Below the pieces are notes generated by a model, which saw only the letters and a program-made list of their open reading frames with translations, was not told the DNA's origin and did no database searches. Source: Amycolatopsis roodepoortensis (GTDB lineage Bacteria; Actinomycetota; Actinomycetes; Mycobacteriales; Pseudonocardiaceae). Taken from it: 64,000 nucleotides of DNA. Position 1 is the stretch's first letter. Each line of letters begins with the position of its first letter. Position numbers and translations under genes: made by a program. Location of the stretch: the NCBI RefSeq assembly GCF_014873915.1, contig NZ_JADBEJ010000008.1, positions 124,001-188,000 on the forward strand. Direction: 5' to 3'. This document shows positions 30,965 to 39,931 of this stretch, piece after piece.

Positions 30965-31672
30965 GTGGAAAACGAGGACCAGCCACGGATGCGCAGCGTG
31001 GTCAGCTATGTCAAACGCGGCGGCCGGATGACCGTCGGGCAGCAGCGAGCCTGGAACGAACTCTGGCCGTCGCTCGGCCGCACCGTCGGCGAACTGCCCG
31101 AAGGACCGGTGGACTTCGACGACTGGTTCGGCAGGCAGGCGCCGGTGATGGTGGAGATCGGTTCGGGCATGGGCGAGACCACGTCCCAGCTCGCCGCCGC
31201 CGCGCCGGAACTCAACTACGTCGCGGTCGAGGTCTACGACCCGGGGCTCGGCCAGCTGATGTTGCGCGCCGAGAAGCTCGGGGTGAAGAACCTGCGGCTG
31301 ATGCACGGCGACGCCGTCGTGCTGCTGACCTCGCACGTGGAGCCGGGCTCGCTGGCGGGCGTCCGGCTGTTCTTCCCGGACCCGTGGCCGAAGAAACGGC
31401 ACCACAAGCGGCGGATCGTGCAGCCGGAGTTCGTCTCGCTGGTGGCCTCGCGGCTCGCGCCGGGCGGCACCTTCCACATGGCGACCGACTGGGAGAACTA
31501 CGCCGAGCAGATGATGGAGGTCTGCTCGGCCGAGCCGCTCCTGCGCAACCGGTACGCCGGCGAACCCGGCGGCTGGGCGCCGCGGCCGGAGTGGCGGCCG
31601 ATCACGAAGTTCGAGAACCGCGCCGACGTCGAAGGCCGGATCTCGCACGACCTGATCTTCGAGCGGATCTAG
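30965..31672 (+). CDS. trmB: tRNA (guanine-N7-)-methyltransferase
   Basis: The 235-residue enzyme has the SAM motif VEIGSGMGETT near residues 63-73 and the TrmB hallmark FFPDPWPKKRHHKRR near 139-153, with the C-terminal TKFE segment. It methylates N7 of G46 in the variable loop of many tRNAs. GTG 30965 is supported by the TTTAAT box. A good terminator follows. Confidence 0.95.
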   Translation: MENEDQPRMRSVVSYVKRGGRMTVGQQRAWNELWPSLGRTVGELPEGPVDFDDWFGRQAPVMVEIGSGMGETTSQLAAAAPELNYVAVEVYDPGLGQLMLRAEKLGVKNLRLMHGDAVVLLTSHVEPGSLAGVRLFFPDPWPKKRHHKRRIVQPEFVSLVASRLAPGGTFHMATDWENYAEQMMEVCSAEPLLRNRYAGEPGGWAPRPEWRPITKFENRADVEGRISHDLIFERI

Positions 31673-31682
31673 CGCGTACAGA

Positions 31683-31723
31683 AAGGGCCGGTCAGGACGT
31701 CCCCACGTCCCTGACCGGCCCTT
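31683..31723 (+). terminator. Terminator of trmB
   Basis: A 17-18-base stem with one bulged G (AAGGGCCGGTCAGG paired with CCTGACCGGCCCTT, inner ACGT/ACGT) is followed by CCTTC. Confidence 0.7.
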
Positions 31724-31815
31724 CCTTCACACCCCCGGCGCCTCGGAACGCCCCCTGCGCGTCCCCGGTGCCCGTTCGTCCCTCCCCCGACAGAGAGACG
31801 ACCGGGCACCCGGCC

Positions 31816-31846
31816 CGTGGGTGGATCACCACCGACTCCACCCACG
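31816..31846 (-). terminator. Hairpin after FtsX-like permease
   Basis: CGTGGGTGGA (31816-31825) and TCCACCCACG (31837-31846) pair perfectly, and a larger GTGCCCG/CGGGCAC stem lies next to it (31768-31808). They lie between convergent trmB and the ABC permease gene; no gene is seen in 31724-31890. Confidence 0.45.
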
Positions 31847-31890
31847 AGACCTGCCCGCCCGGGCGCCATGACGCCATTCGGGCGAATCTT

Positions 31891-34140
31891 TTACTCGTCG
31901 GCCAGAGGCTCCGACTGCACCCGCTTGAGCGCCGGGGTCGAGACGGACGCCCCGAGCAACGCCACCCCGATTCCCAGCACCACGGGCGCGAGCAGCCACG
32001 GGCTCAGCACGACCGCGTCCTTCTCGACCAGGCTGTAGAGCCCCATGCCGACACCGATCCCGACCGCCCCCGCGCCGAGGGTGGCCACCATCGCGGGCAG
32101 GGCCGCTTCCATCCGCAGCGCCCTCGCCAGCACCCGGACCGGTGTCCCGGCCGCGATGAGCGCCCCGAAGGTGCGGCGGCGGTCCATCACCGAGCCCGCG
32201 GTCGCCACGGCCGCGCTGCACCCGGCGAGCACGCCGGCGGCGATCAGGCCGATCACGGTGACCCGGCGCAGGTCGCCGAGCTCCTGCTGCTGGCCGATCA
32301 GGTGCAGGCCGCGGCTGCCGACCTCCTGGCCGGGTGCCGCCCCGACCAGCGCGGTCCGCACGACCTCGGCGTTCTCCGCGGTGGTCGGCACGATCACGTC
32401 GAAGCGCTCCGGCGTGACGCCCGCCGGCACCAGGGCCGGGTCGATGACGATCGTGCTGGACGTGTCCTCGTCGCCTTGCGGGAAGAGGTGCACGGGCGCC
32501 TTCGGATCCAGCGGCGGACCGGCCTTGTCGTACTCCGACAGCACGCGGTACTCCGCCGGGTTGATGGCGTACCTGCTGTAGATCGCGGGTCCCGGTTGGC
32601 AGGAGCCGCCGAGATTCACCCGCAGGAGTTTCGAGGCGTCTTCGCAGGTCATCACGAAGGCCCGGTTCAAATTCTGTGAGCGGGTGCCCGGCTCGCCGGT
32701 GGACAGGTAGACCTGCCCGACCGAGACGGCCTTCTCGGTGATGCCGTAGCGAGCGAGGGACGCGTTGGTCTGATCGGCGACCTGCTGGGCCTGGGTCGCG
32801 TCGGCCTGGGCGTAGAGGACGTTGTCCTTGAAGGTCCGGCCGCCGCCCGCCATCGACTCGAACGAGGGCAGCAGGGTGAGCGCCATCGAACCGGTGAAGA
32901 CGGCCAGCACGACACCCGCGGTGGCGCGGTAGGCGCTCTTCGGGTCGTCGCGGAGCCTGCGTCCGGCCAGCAGTGACGCCGGTTTGCGCCAGATCCGGAC
33001 GAACGTGCCGCCGACCGCCGAGGTGACCCACGGTCCGATGATCGCGGCCGACCCGACCAGCAGGAACAACCCGAGCATCACCATCGGCAGGCTGGCGTTG
33101 TCCTGGGTGACCGCGAAGAGGAAGAAGGCACCGGCCACGGGGACCGCGAGCAGCCGCCACCAGTGCAGCGGTTTGCGAGCGTGTGCCGAAGCCGCGAACA
33201 GCGGCGTCTTCAGCACCCGGCGGATGCCGAGGACCCCGGCGAGGACGACCAGCAGCGGGATCGCCACGGCGACCGCGATGGTCGAGCCCGCCGAAAGGCT
33301 GAAGTCCGAGGCGAGCCAGGTTCCGCCGCCCCACGGGACGAACGTCGAGAGGCCTTGGAGCGCCGGTGCCACGAGGATGCCGAGCAGCGCGCCGACCGTG
33401 GCGGACAGCGCCGTCTCGGCGGCGACGATCTTCGTCACCTGGCCGGGAGTCGCCCCGGCCAGCCGCAGCGCCGCCATCCGCAGCTCACGCCGGGCGGCGG
33501 TGAGCCTGGCCGAAGACGCGACGAGCACCAGGCTGGGCACGAGCAGGACGATCACCCCGACCCAGGCGAGCAGTTCGAGCAGCGGGTCCGGCTTCGCTTC
33601 CTTGTTGGGGAAGCCGTCCGCGGCCATCGCCGTCTGCGGCATCGATTCCGGGGTGTGGCCGACGACGGCGACCAGCTGCTCCGGATACATCAGCGATTCG
33701 GGTCCGAGCGCGTCGACGAGTTTGCCGAACCGGTCCCCGAGCTGCGCCTGCGGTGTCGACTGGATCAGTTTCCCGAGGGCGGGGGAGACGATCGACTCGC
33801 CGGGGGCCGGCAGCCGCGGGATGCCCGGCGGGAGGCTGAGCATCGGCGAAGTGCCGGTCAAGGCGATGTCGACGCGGGTGATCTCACGGTCGCCCGAGTA
33901 GTCCTTGTTCGCCGCCATGAGCAGCGGAGCCGGGCGCTGGCTCTCCCCGGACTGCGAGTAGTAGCTGCCGATGTCCTGCCAGATCGCCCGCTGCGAACGG
34001 GCCTGCGTGGCACCGGGAAGTGAGGCGAGCAGGAGCACCAGACTGGTCGCGACGGCGACCCCGACCGCGGTGAGGATGGCCGACGTGCGGGTCCGGCGGT
34101 CGACCCGGAGCACCCGCATGGCCAGCTGGAAGCTGTTCAT
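31891..34140 (-). CDS. FtsX/MacB-type ABC permease
   Basis: 749 residues with the two-FtsX-domain layout: an N-terminal membrane helix (about 20-45), a large extracytoplasmic part, four helices in the middle and at least four near the C-terminus. The VSTPALKRVQSEPLADE-like end is cytoplasmic. Such permeases work with a small ATPase in lipoprotein handling, peptide resistance or cell-wall signalling. Its ATG overlaps the stop of the ATPase gene by one base (TAATG). A two-component system is encoded divergently and may control it. Confidence 0.88.
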   Translation of the reverse strand: MNSFQLAMRVLRVDRRTRTSAILTAVGVAVATSLVLLLASLPGATQARSQRAIWQDIGSYYSQSGESQRPAPLLMAANKDYSGDREITRVDIALTGTSPMLSLPPGIPRLPAPGESIVSPALGKLIQSTPQAQLGDRFGKLVDALGPESLMYPEQLVAVVGHTPESMPQTAMAADGFPNKEAKPDPLLELLAWVGVIVLLVPSLVLVASSARLTAARRELRMAALRLAGATPGQVTKIVAAETALSATVGALLGILVAPALQGLSTFVPWGGGTWLASDFSLSAGSTIAVAVAIPLLVVLAGVLGIRRVLKTPLFAASAHARKPLHWWRLLAVPVAGAFFLFAVTQDNASLPMVMLGLFLLVGSAAIIGPWVTSAVGGTFVRIWRKPASLLAGRRLRDDPKSAYRATAGVVLAVFTGSMALTLLPSFESMAGGGRTFKDNVLYAQADATQAQQVADQTNASLARYGITEKAVSVGQVYLSTGEPGTRSQNLNRAFVMTCEDASKLLRVNLGGSCQPGPAIYSRYAINPAEYRVLSEYDKAGPPLDPKAPVHLFPQGDEDTSSTIVIDPALVPAGVTPERFDVIVPTTAENAEVVRTALVGAAPGQEVGSRGLHLIGQQQELGDLRRVTVIGLIAAGVLAGCSAAVATAGSVMDRRRTFGALIAAGTPVRVLARALRMEAALPAMVATLGAGAVGIGVGMGLYSLVEKDAVVLSPWLLAPVVLGIGVALLGASVSTPALKRVQSEPLADE

Positions 34141-34835
34141 TACGCGGCCAGCCTCGTCGCGATCAGCCCGTCCCGGATGGAGACGGTGCGCGGCATGGCT
34201 TCGGCGAGCTCGCGGTCGTGGGTCACCACGATCACCGCGGCACCGCTGTCGGCGGCCGCGGCGAGCAGCGCGTCCATGGTGGCGCGGCCGGTGCGGGTGT
34301 CGAGCGCGCCGGTCGGCTCGTCGGCGAAGATCACCTTCGGCCGGTGGGTAAGCGCGCGTGCGATCGCGACGCGCTGCGCCTCGCCGCCGGAGAGCTCACC
34401 GGGGCGGCGCTTCTCCTTGCCCGCGAGGCCGAGCTTCGCCAGCCATTCGCGGCCGGCCTCGATGGATTCCTTGCGGCCCTTGCCACCCAGCAGCGACGGC
34501 AGCGCGACGTTCTCCTCGGCGCTCAGTTCCGCGACGAGCATCCCGGACTGGAACACGAAGCCGAACTCGGTGCGCCGCAGCTCGCTGCGCTTGCGCTCGT
34601 TGAGCTGGTCGACGCGCTGCCCGGCCAGGAAGATCTGCCCGGAGTCGGCGCGGAGGATCCCGGCGAGCACGTGCAGCAGGGAGGTCTTGCCCGAGCCGGA
34701 GGGCCCGACGATGGCGACCGCGTCACCCGCCTGGATGTCGATGTCGATCCCGGCCAGCGCGTGCTGCGTGCCGTACCGCTTCACCAGCCCGCGGCCCGAA
34801 AGCACCGGCTGCCCTGTCCACTGTGGATCCACCAC
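34140..34835 (-). CDS. ABC ATPase of FtsX-type exporter (LolD/MacB-like)
   Basis: 231 residues with Walker A GPSGSGKTS near 44-52, signature LSGGEAQRVAIARAL near 145, Walker B VIFADEPTGALD near 168 and His in VTHD near 200. This is the MacB/LolD/BceA family. GTG 34835 follows AGGGAG at a normal distance. A palindromic GTCCACTGTGGAT lies at 34816. The neighbour genes suggest a Bce-like sensing and detoxification module. Confidence 0.92.
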   Translation of the reverse strand: MVDPQWTGQPVLSGRGLVKRYGTQHALAGIDIDIQAGDAVAIVGPSGSGKTSLLHVLAGILRADSGQIFLAGQRVDQLNERKRSELRRTEFGFVFQSGMLVAELSAEENVALPSLLGGKGRKESIEAGREWLAKLGLAGKEKRRPGELSGGEAQRVAIARALTHRPKVIFADEPTGALDTRTGRATMDALLAAAADSGAAVIVVTHDRELAEAMPRTVSIRDGLIATRLAA

Positions 34836-35003
34836 CGTGATTCTCCCTAGTCAGTCACTTGTGTTCTGCTTCGGGAAAGAGCTTCGCGGTGGAGCACGTG
34901 TGTCCACTTCGGGCAGACGGCCAGTGCTGATCACCCGCGCATCGGCCGATCGGCCGACCCGGCTCGGGCCGGTCGGCCAAGGTGCGGACGCGTGCCGATC
35001 CTC

Positions 35004-35009
35004 TACCGT
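35004..35009 (+). promoter_or_regulatory. -10 box of leaderless histidine kinase gene
   Basis: TACCGT ends six bases before GTG 35016, which favours this start over GTG 34992. Confidence 0.5.
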
Positions 35010-35015
35010 CACGGT

Positions 35016-36791
35016 GTGACAGCAGGTCCGGCCCAGAACAAGTTCCCCGCGCGGGTGAGTGCGCTCGCGCGACGTATCGGCATACCCGCCGTCGTCCTGC
35101 TGGCCGCGCTCGTGTTCGACCTGGTCTTCGTGACCGACGCCGCCTTCGACGACACGGGCCCGCGCGGGATCGATCTCCTGCTCTTCCCCGGCATCTTCGC
35201 GATGGTGTTCTGCGCGCTCTGGGCGCAGAAGCGGGCCGCCGTCGCCGCCGTCGCGGCCTCGGTCGTGCTGGTGGCGTACACGCTGGTCGTCCGGTACTTC
35301 AACATCCCGACCTACTCGAGCGTGCTCGCCCATCTGTCCATCACCGAGGTGGTCGCGGGGGTCGAGGTCCTGTTCTACGCCGCGCGCCGGACGCGGCCGG
35401 GTGTCGCGTTCGCCGTGATCACCGGCCTGGTGCTGGCCACGCTGACCGCGGTGTCGGGCCGGTATTACTACGGCAGCGAGTCGAACGGCACCATGGCGCA
35501 GGCGATGCTGTTCGGCGGCATCCTGCTGGGCGGCACGCTGCTCTTCGCGATCCCCGGCCGCGACCGGACGGCGCATCCGAAGAACTACGAGAAGCTGCAG
35601 AAGCTCAACAAGCTGGTGATGGGCCAATGGCCGCTCATCGGCCTGCTGGGTGTCGCGCTGATCCTGGAGTTCGGCTTCACCTACGAGAGCGGGGCGCACG
35701 GCTTCCCGATCCTGGTCTGCTCGATCGTCGCGGCGATCATCGCCGTCGCCGCGCCGCGGCGGCCCGCCGACGCGATGGTCGCGCTCACCGCCGTCATGCT
35801 GCTTTCGGCGCTGGTGACGCCGTTCCTCCGGCTCCGCTACGAGTACACCACGCCCGGTGGGGTGCCGGGGACGCAGATCGTCGCGGGGATGGGACTGGTC
35901 GTCACCCTGGTCCGGGCGGTCGGGCTGAGCAAGGCCGTGCCCCGGATCGTGGGGCTTTCGGCCGTGGTCGCCGTGGCCTCGATCCTCAACACCAAACGGC
36001 CGGGCCCAAGGCTGATGACCGACCCGGACGAGATCGCCGGTCTCGCCGTGGCCGCGGTGCTGTTGCTCGGCATCTCGGTGGCGGTCGGCTTGGCGCTGCG
36101 TTCGCGGGATTCGGAGCGCACGCAGGTCATCCAGTCGGCGATCACCGACGCGCAGACGTCGGAGCGGATGGCGCTGGCGCGGGAACTGCACGACGTGGTC
36201 GCCCACCACGTCACCGGGATCGTCGTGCAGGCGCAGGCGGCGAAGATGATGGGCGAGAAGAATCCGCAGGTCGCGGTCGAGGCGATGGGCCGGATCGAGG
36301 ACGCCGGGGTGGAGGCGCTCGCGGCGATGCGGCGGCTCGTGCGGAGTATGCGCGGTGACGCCCCGGCCGGGAGCAGCGAGTTCAGCGAACAGGCCACCAC
36401 CGATCTCGCCGCCGACCTGCGGACGCTGATCGAACGGTCGAACCACGGCGTGAAGACGTCGATGAAGCTCGAACTGCCGCCGAACGTGCCGCACGAGGTC
36501 GGGCGGTCGGCGTTGCGGCTGGTGCAGGAGTCGCTGACGAACATCGGCAAGCACGCGTCCGGCGCGAAGGAGGCGCTGGTCATCGCCGAGGTGAAGGAGA
36601 ACGAACTGCACCTCCAGGTGACCGACGACGGACGCGAGCCACAGCGCCGTCCGGCCGGCGGGTCGGGCGGCTACGGTCTGATCGGCATGCGCGAACGGGT
36701 CGCCCTGCTGCACGGCCGGCTCTCCGCCGGACGGGTGCCGGGCGGCGGATGGCGCGTCGAAGCGTGGCTACCACTTGAAGGAGAAGAGTGA
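35016..36791 (+). CDS. Sensor histidine kinase with many membrane helices
   Basis: From GTG 35016 the kinase has 591 residues. About ten hydrophobic segments fill residues 20-365 in two blocks, followed by HisKA_3 with RELHDVVAHH (His392) and an HATPase domain (LRLVQESLTNIGKHA, YGLIGMRERV). The large membrane part with few external residues resembles kinases that sense antibiotics through a neighbouring transporter. It overlaps the response regulator by four bases and is divergent from an FtsX-type exporter. GTG 34992 would add eight residues. Confidence 0.9.
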   Translation: MTAGPAQNKFPARVSALARRIGIPAVVLLAALVFDLVFVTDAAFDDTGPRGIDLLLFPGIFAMVFCALWAQKRAAVAAVAASVVLVAYTLVVRYFNIPTYSSVLAHLSITEVVAGVEVLFYAARRTRPGVAFAVITGLVLATLTAVSGRYYYGSESNGTMAQAMLFGGILLGGTLLFAIPGRDRTAHPKNYEKLQKLNKLVMGQWPLIGLLGVALILEFGFTYESGAHGFPILVCSIVAAIIAVAAPRRPADAMVALTAVMLLSALVTPFLRLRYEYTTPGGVPGTQIVAGMGLVVTLVRAVGLSKAVPRIVGLSAVVAVASILNTKRPGPRLMTDPDEIAGLAVAAVLLLGISVAVGLALRSRDSERTQVIQSAITDAQTSERMALARELHDVVAHHVTGIVVQAQAAKMMGEKNPQVAVEAMGRIEDAGVEALAAMRRLVRSMRGDAPAGSSEFSEQATTDLAADLRTLIERSNHGVKTSMKLELPPNVPHEVGRSALRLVQESLTNIGKHASGAKEALVIAEVKENELHLQVTDDGREPQRRPAGGSGGYGLIGMRERVALLHGRLSAGRVPGGGWRVEAWLPLEGEE

Positions 36792-37438
36792 TCCGGGTAC
36801 TGATCGCCGACGACCAGGACATGGTGCGGATCGGCTTCCGGATGATCCTGGACGCACAGGACGACATCGAGGTGGTCGCCGACGTGCCGGACGGCGTCTC
36901 GGCGGTCGCCAAGGCGCGCGAACTGCGGCCGGACGTCTGCCTGCTGGACATCCGCATGCCGGGGATCGACGGGCTCGAGGTCACCAAGCAGCTGGCTGGC
37001 CCGGACGTCGCCGATCCGCTGAAGGTCGTGGTGGTCACGACGTTCGACCTCGACGAATACGTGCACACCGCGCTGCGGAACGGCGCGAGCGGGTTCCTGC
37101 TGAAGGACGCCGGCCCCGCGCTGCTGATCGAAGCCGTGCGCGCGGCGGCGCGCGGGGACGCGCTGGTGTCGCCGCAAATCACCGTCCGGTTGCTGAAGCA
37201 TTTCGACGGCGGGACGGTGAAGCGCGACGTCACCCCGCCTTCGGAACCGCTGACCGCGCGGGAGCTGGACGTGGTCAAGGCGGCCGCGAAGGGGCTGACG
37301 AACACCGAGATCGGGGCCGAGCTGTTCCTGTCGCTGTCCACGGTGAAGACGCATCTGGCGTCGGTGCAGGGGAAGGTCGGCGCGCGGAACCGGGTGGAGA
37401 TCGCGGCGTGGGCGTGGCGTAGCGGCGTCGTGGACTGA
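36788..37438 (+). CDS. NarL/LuxR-family response regulator
   Basis: 216 residues: receiver with Asp54 in LLDIRMP, Lys in FLLKD, and a LuxR helix-turn-helix at ~150-210 (LTARELDVVKAAAKGLTNTEIG). Paralogous in layout to the regulator at 23595. Coupled to the kinase gene by overlap. The divergent ABC exporter genes are the most natural targets. Confidence 0.93.
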   Translation: MIRVLIADDQDMVRIGFRMILDAQDDIEVVADVPDGVSAVAKARELRPDVCLLDIRMPGIDGLEVTKQLAGPDVADPLKVVVVTTFDLDEYVHTALRNGASGFLLKDAGPALLIEAVRAAARGDALVSPQITVRLLKHFDGGTVKRDVTPPSEPLTARELDVVKAAAKGLTNTEIGAELFLSLSTVKTHLASVQGKVGARNRVEIAAWAWRSGVVD

Positions 37439-37467
37439 GCGGCGCGAGAGGCCTTTTCGTTGAAGTC

Positions 37468-37508
37468 GGGCCTTTAGGCCGAAGGCCCCGCTATTTCGGA
37501 GGCGGGGC
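37468..37508 (+). terminator. Two short hairpins after response regulator
   Basis: GGGCCTT/AAGGCCC (37468-37474, 37482-37488) and GCCCCGC/GCGGGGC (37485-37491, 37502-37508) overlap and cannot form together. They may mark the operon end. Confidence 0.35.
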
Positions 37509-37588
37509 GCCGGTATAGCGATAGTGCCGTTCACGCGCAAGCTGCGTCCTGGCGACGAGATAGCGGTCGGCGCGATAAAGAGCACCCG

Positions 37589-37594
37589 TAAGCT
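37589..37594 (+). promoter_or_regulatory. -10 box of leaderless amidohydrolase gene
   Basis: TAAGCT ends six bases before ATG 37601; no ribosome binding site is present. Confidence 0.5.
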
Positions 37595-37600
37595 CCATTC

Positions 37601-38908
37601 ATGCAACGCCGTTTCCACGCTCCTGTCGTTCTCCCCGCCGACCCCGCTTGCTCGTTGCTGCGTGACGCCGTGGTCGACGTGGACGAGACGGGCCGCGTCA
37701 CCCATGTCGGTCCCCTGTCCGGGGCCCCCGAATCGTCCGCTCCCGTGACCCGGTTGAGCGGCATCCTCCTGCCCGGTCTGGTCAACGCGCACGCGCACAG
37801 CCCGATGACGCTGCTGCGCGGGATGGGCGGCGACCTGCCGCTGCTGCCGTGGCTGACCGAGATCATCTGGCCCGCCGAGGCGAAGCTGGAGCCCGCCGAC
37901 ATCCGCACCGGCATGATGCTGGGCTCGATCGAGATGCTGCGGCACGGCGTCACGACCAGCGCGGAGATGTACTTCGAAGGCGACCAGCTCGCCGACGCGG
38001 TGCTCGCCACCGGTGGCCGGGTGGTGCTGGGCCCGCCGATCATGGAACTGCCGGGGATGGATTGGCGCGCGATGCTGAAGAGCATCGAACGCTGGATCGA
38101 CACCGACGGTCTCCGGTTCGGGCCCGGCGAACGCATCGAGGTCGGTTACGGGCCGCACTCGGCGTACATGCTGAACGAGGAAGCGCTGCGGGCGACCGCG
38201 GAATCGGCGGCCGAGCGTGGCGCGCTGGTGCAGATCCACGTGGCCGAGGCGGCGCTCGAAGACGTCAAACAGCGGGAAGCGCACGGTTCGGTGCCCGCGC
38301 TGCTGGAGAAGGTCGGGATGCTGCGGGGCCGGACGCTGGCCGCGCACGCCATCCACCTGTCCGACGAGGACATCGCGCTGTTCGCCGCGCGCGGCGTCGG
38401 GATGGCGCACTGTCCCGGGTCGAACGCGAAGCTCGCCTCGGGCATCGCGCGCGTGACGGAGCTGCGGAAGGCGGGCGTCGCGATCGGGCTCGGCACGGAC
38501 GGCCCGGCGTCGAACGACGACATCGACCTGTGGGAGGAACTGCAGCTCTCGGCGATGTTCGCGCGGCTCGCGACCGGTGACTCGACCGTGCTGACCGCGG
38601 CCGACGCGTTCCTGCTCGGCACCCGCGGCGGCGCGGACGCGCTGGGCCGGACCGACATCGGCGCGCTGGAAACCGGCCGGTGGGCGGACATGGTGCACGT
38701 CGACCTCGACGACCCGGCCTTCGCGACCGGCATCGACGTGCCCGACACGCAACTGCTCGCGAACCTGGTGTGGGCCGCGGGCTCACGCCGCGTCCGCGAC
38801 GTGTGGGTGGCGGGCGAACAGGTCGTCGGCGACGGCGAACCCCTGCGGGTCGACCGCGCCAAGGTGCAAGCCGAAGTCGCCCACACCTCCGCACGCCTTC
38901 GCTCTTAA
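37601..38908 (+). CDS. Amidohydrolase, SAH/adenosine-type deaminase family
   Basis: The 435-residue enzyme belongs to the TRZ/ATZ branch of metal-dependent hydrolases. It has the metal motif NAHAHSP near residues 63-69, HVAEA near 213, the AHAIHLS His near 246, and the GTDGPASND aspartate near 296-304. Members deaminate S-adenosylhomocysteine, methylthioadenosine, 5'-deoxyadenosine or guanine-like rings; the exact substrate is open. It is monocistronic, leaderless, and followed by the composite repeat at 38917. Confidence 0.85.
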   Translation: MQRRFHAPVVLPADPACSLLRDAVVDVDETGRVTHVGPLSGAPESSAPVTRLSGILLPGLVNAHAHSPMTLLRGMGGDLPLLPWLTEIIWPAEAKLEPADIRTGMMLGSIEMLRHGVTTSAEMYFEGDQLADAVLATGGRVVLGPPIMELPGMDWRAMLKSIERWIDTDGLRFGPGERIEVGYGPHSAYMLNEEALRATAESAAERGALVQIHVAEAALEDVKQREAHGSVPALLEKVGMLRGRTLAAHAIHLSDEDIALFAARGVGMAHCPGSNAKLASGIARVTELRKAGVAIGLGTDGPASNDDIDLWEELQLSAMFARLATGDSTVLTAADAFLLGTRGGADALGRTDIGALETGRWADMVHVDLDDPAFATGIDVPDTQLLANLVWAAGSRRVRDVWVAGEQVVGDGEPLRVDRAKVQAEVAHTSARLRS

Positions 38909-38916
38909 CTCACCTA

Positions 38917-39039
38917 CCCAGCCCCCCACCCGTCCCAGGGGGCGGCCCCGAGGCCAGTCTATCGGGGGTGGGGGCTGGGGCCGGCGGAAAAGCGCTGGTC
39001 AGAGGGGAGTTGTCCACAACGGCGACGGGGTGTGGACAA
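38917..39039. repeat. Composite repeat copy B: GC-rich hairpin plus paired DnaA boxes
   Basis: Arms CCCAGCCCCCCACCC (38917-38931) and GGGGTGGGGGCTGGG (38965-38979) pair with one bulge. The apical part shares TCCCAGGGGG, GCCCCG, CCAG and TATCGGG with copy A. TTGTCCACA (39010-39018) and TGTGGACAA (39031-39039) follow with the same 12-base spacing as copy A. Confidence 0.7.
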
Positions 39040-39065
39040 GTGGGTGCGAGCTGTTCCCGATGACG

Positions 39066-39752
39066 TCAGACCAGGCCGCGCGGCCGGAGGGTCACGTCGG
39101 TCGGGTGCGCGTCACTGGTCGCGGAGACCGCGGCGAAGACTGCGGCAGCGACGGATTCGGGGCGCAGGAAGCGTTCGGGCTCGTACTCGCGGCCCTCGTC
39201 GGCGACGATCGCCTGCTGCATCTCGGTGTCCGTGCGGCCGGGGTAGATCGACGTCACCCGAAGCGCGGACTCCTCCTCGCGCAGCGAGTCGGCGAAGGCC
39301 CGGACGGCGAACTTGCTCGCCGCGTACGGCCCCCAACCCGGCCGCGCGTTCTGCCCGGCGCCCGAGTTGATCACGACGACGTGCCCCTTCGAAGCGCGCA
39401 GCGCGGGCAGCAACAGCCTGGTCAGGCTGACGACGCCCAGGACGTTGACCTCGAAGTTCGCCCGCCAATCGGCGTCGGTCGCGGTCTCGACCGTGCCGAG
39501 CCGCGCCACGCCCGCCGAGTGCACCAGCACGTCCAGCTCGCCGATTTCGGCGGCCGCCGTCTCCAGCGCGTCGGTGTCGGTCAGGTCGATCGGCCACGGC
39601 TTCGCCTCGGGCAGGGTGCCCGCCAGCTCGCCGAGCGCCTCGGCGTCGCGGCCGCCGAGCAGCAACCGGTGGGTCGGAGCGAGCGCGCGGGCGGTCGCGG
39701 CACCGATGCCGCGGGTGGCGCCGGTGACGAGAGCGAGGGGTAGATCAGCCAT
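39066..39752 (-). CDS. Short-chain dehydrogenase/reductase
   Basis: 228 residues of classical SDR type: cofactor loop TGATRGIGAA near 10-19, a GRD segment after beta-2, the LVHSAG (NAG-type) motif, and catalytic YAASK near 145. The end carries TLRPRG. Substrate unknown. It is leaderless (TAGCGT box at 39759-39764) and not part of an operon. Confidence 0.88.
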   Translation of the reverse strand: MADLPLALVTGATRGIGAATARALAPTHRLLLGGRDAEALGELAGTLPEAKPWPIDLTDTDALETAAAEIGELDVLVHSAGVARLGTVETATDADWRANFEVNVLGVVSLTRLLLPALRASKGHVVVINSGAGQNARPGWGPYAASKFAVRAFADSLREEESALRVTSIYPGRTDTEMQQAIVADEGREYEPERFLRPESVAAAVFAAVSATSDAHPTDVTLRPRGLV

Positions 39753-39758
39753 ACCGTC

Positions 39759-39764
39759 ACGCTA
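39759..39764 (-). promoter_or_regulatory. -10 box of leaderless SDR gene
   Basis: On the minus strand TAGCGT ends six bases before ATG 39752, the same box and spacing as at 820. Confidence 0.5.
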
Positions 39765-39805
39765 GTGGTTCGGTTCTGGACCGCCGGCGCGTGTCCAGAC
39801 GGCGA

Positions 39806-39931
39806 ACTCGCGTGATCAGATGGCCGACACGCGTGATTGGACGGACGACACGCGTGATCAGACGGCGAACACACGTGATCAGAGGCGTAACTCGCGTGAT
39901 TGAAGACGTAACTCGCGTGATCAGGGGGCGC
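39806..39931. repeat. 21-bp repeat cluster 2, six units
   Basis: Six contiguous units of exactly 21 bases start at 39806, 39827, 39848, 39869, 39890 and 39911. All carry AC(A/T)C(G/A)CGTGAT; the other half varies. The last unit supplies the stop codon and final codons of the GT-C gene on the minus strand. Confidence 0.85.

Noticed and set aside
39806..39931. CRISPR-like array
   Set aside because: The period is only 21 bases, there are no unique spacers of normal length, the variable half is similar between units, and no cas genes are present.
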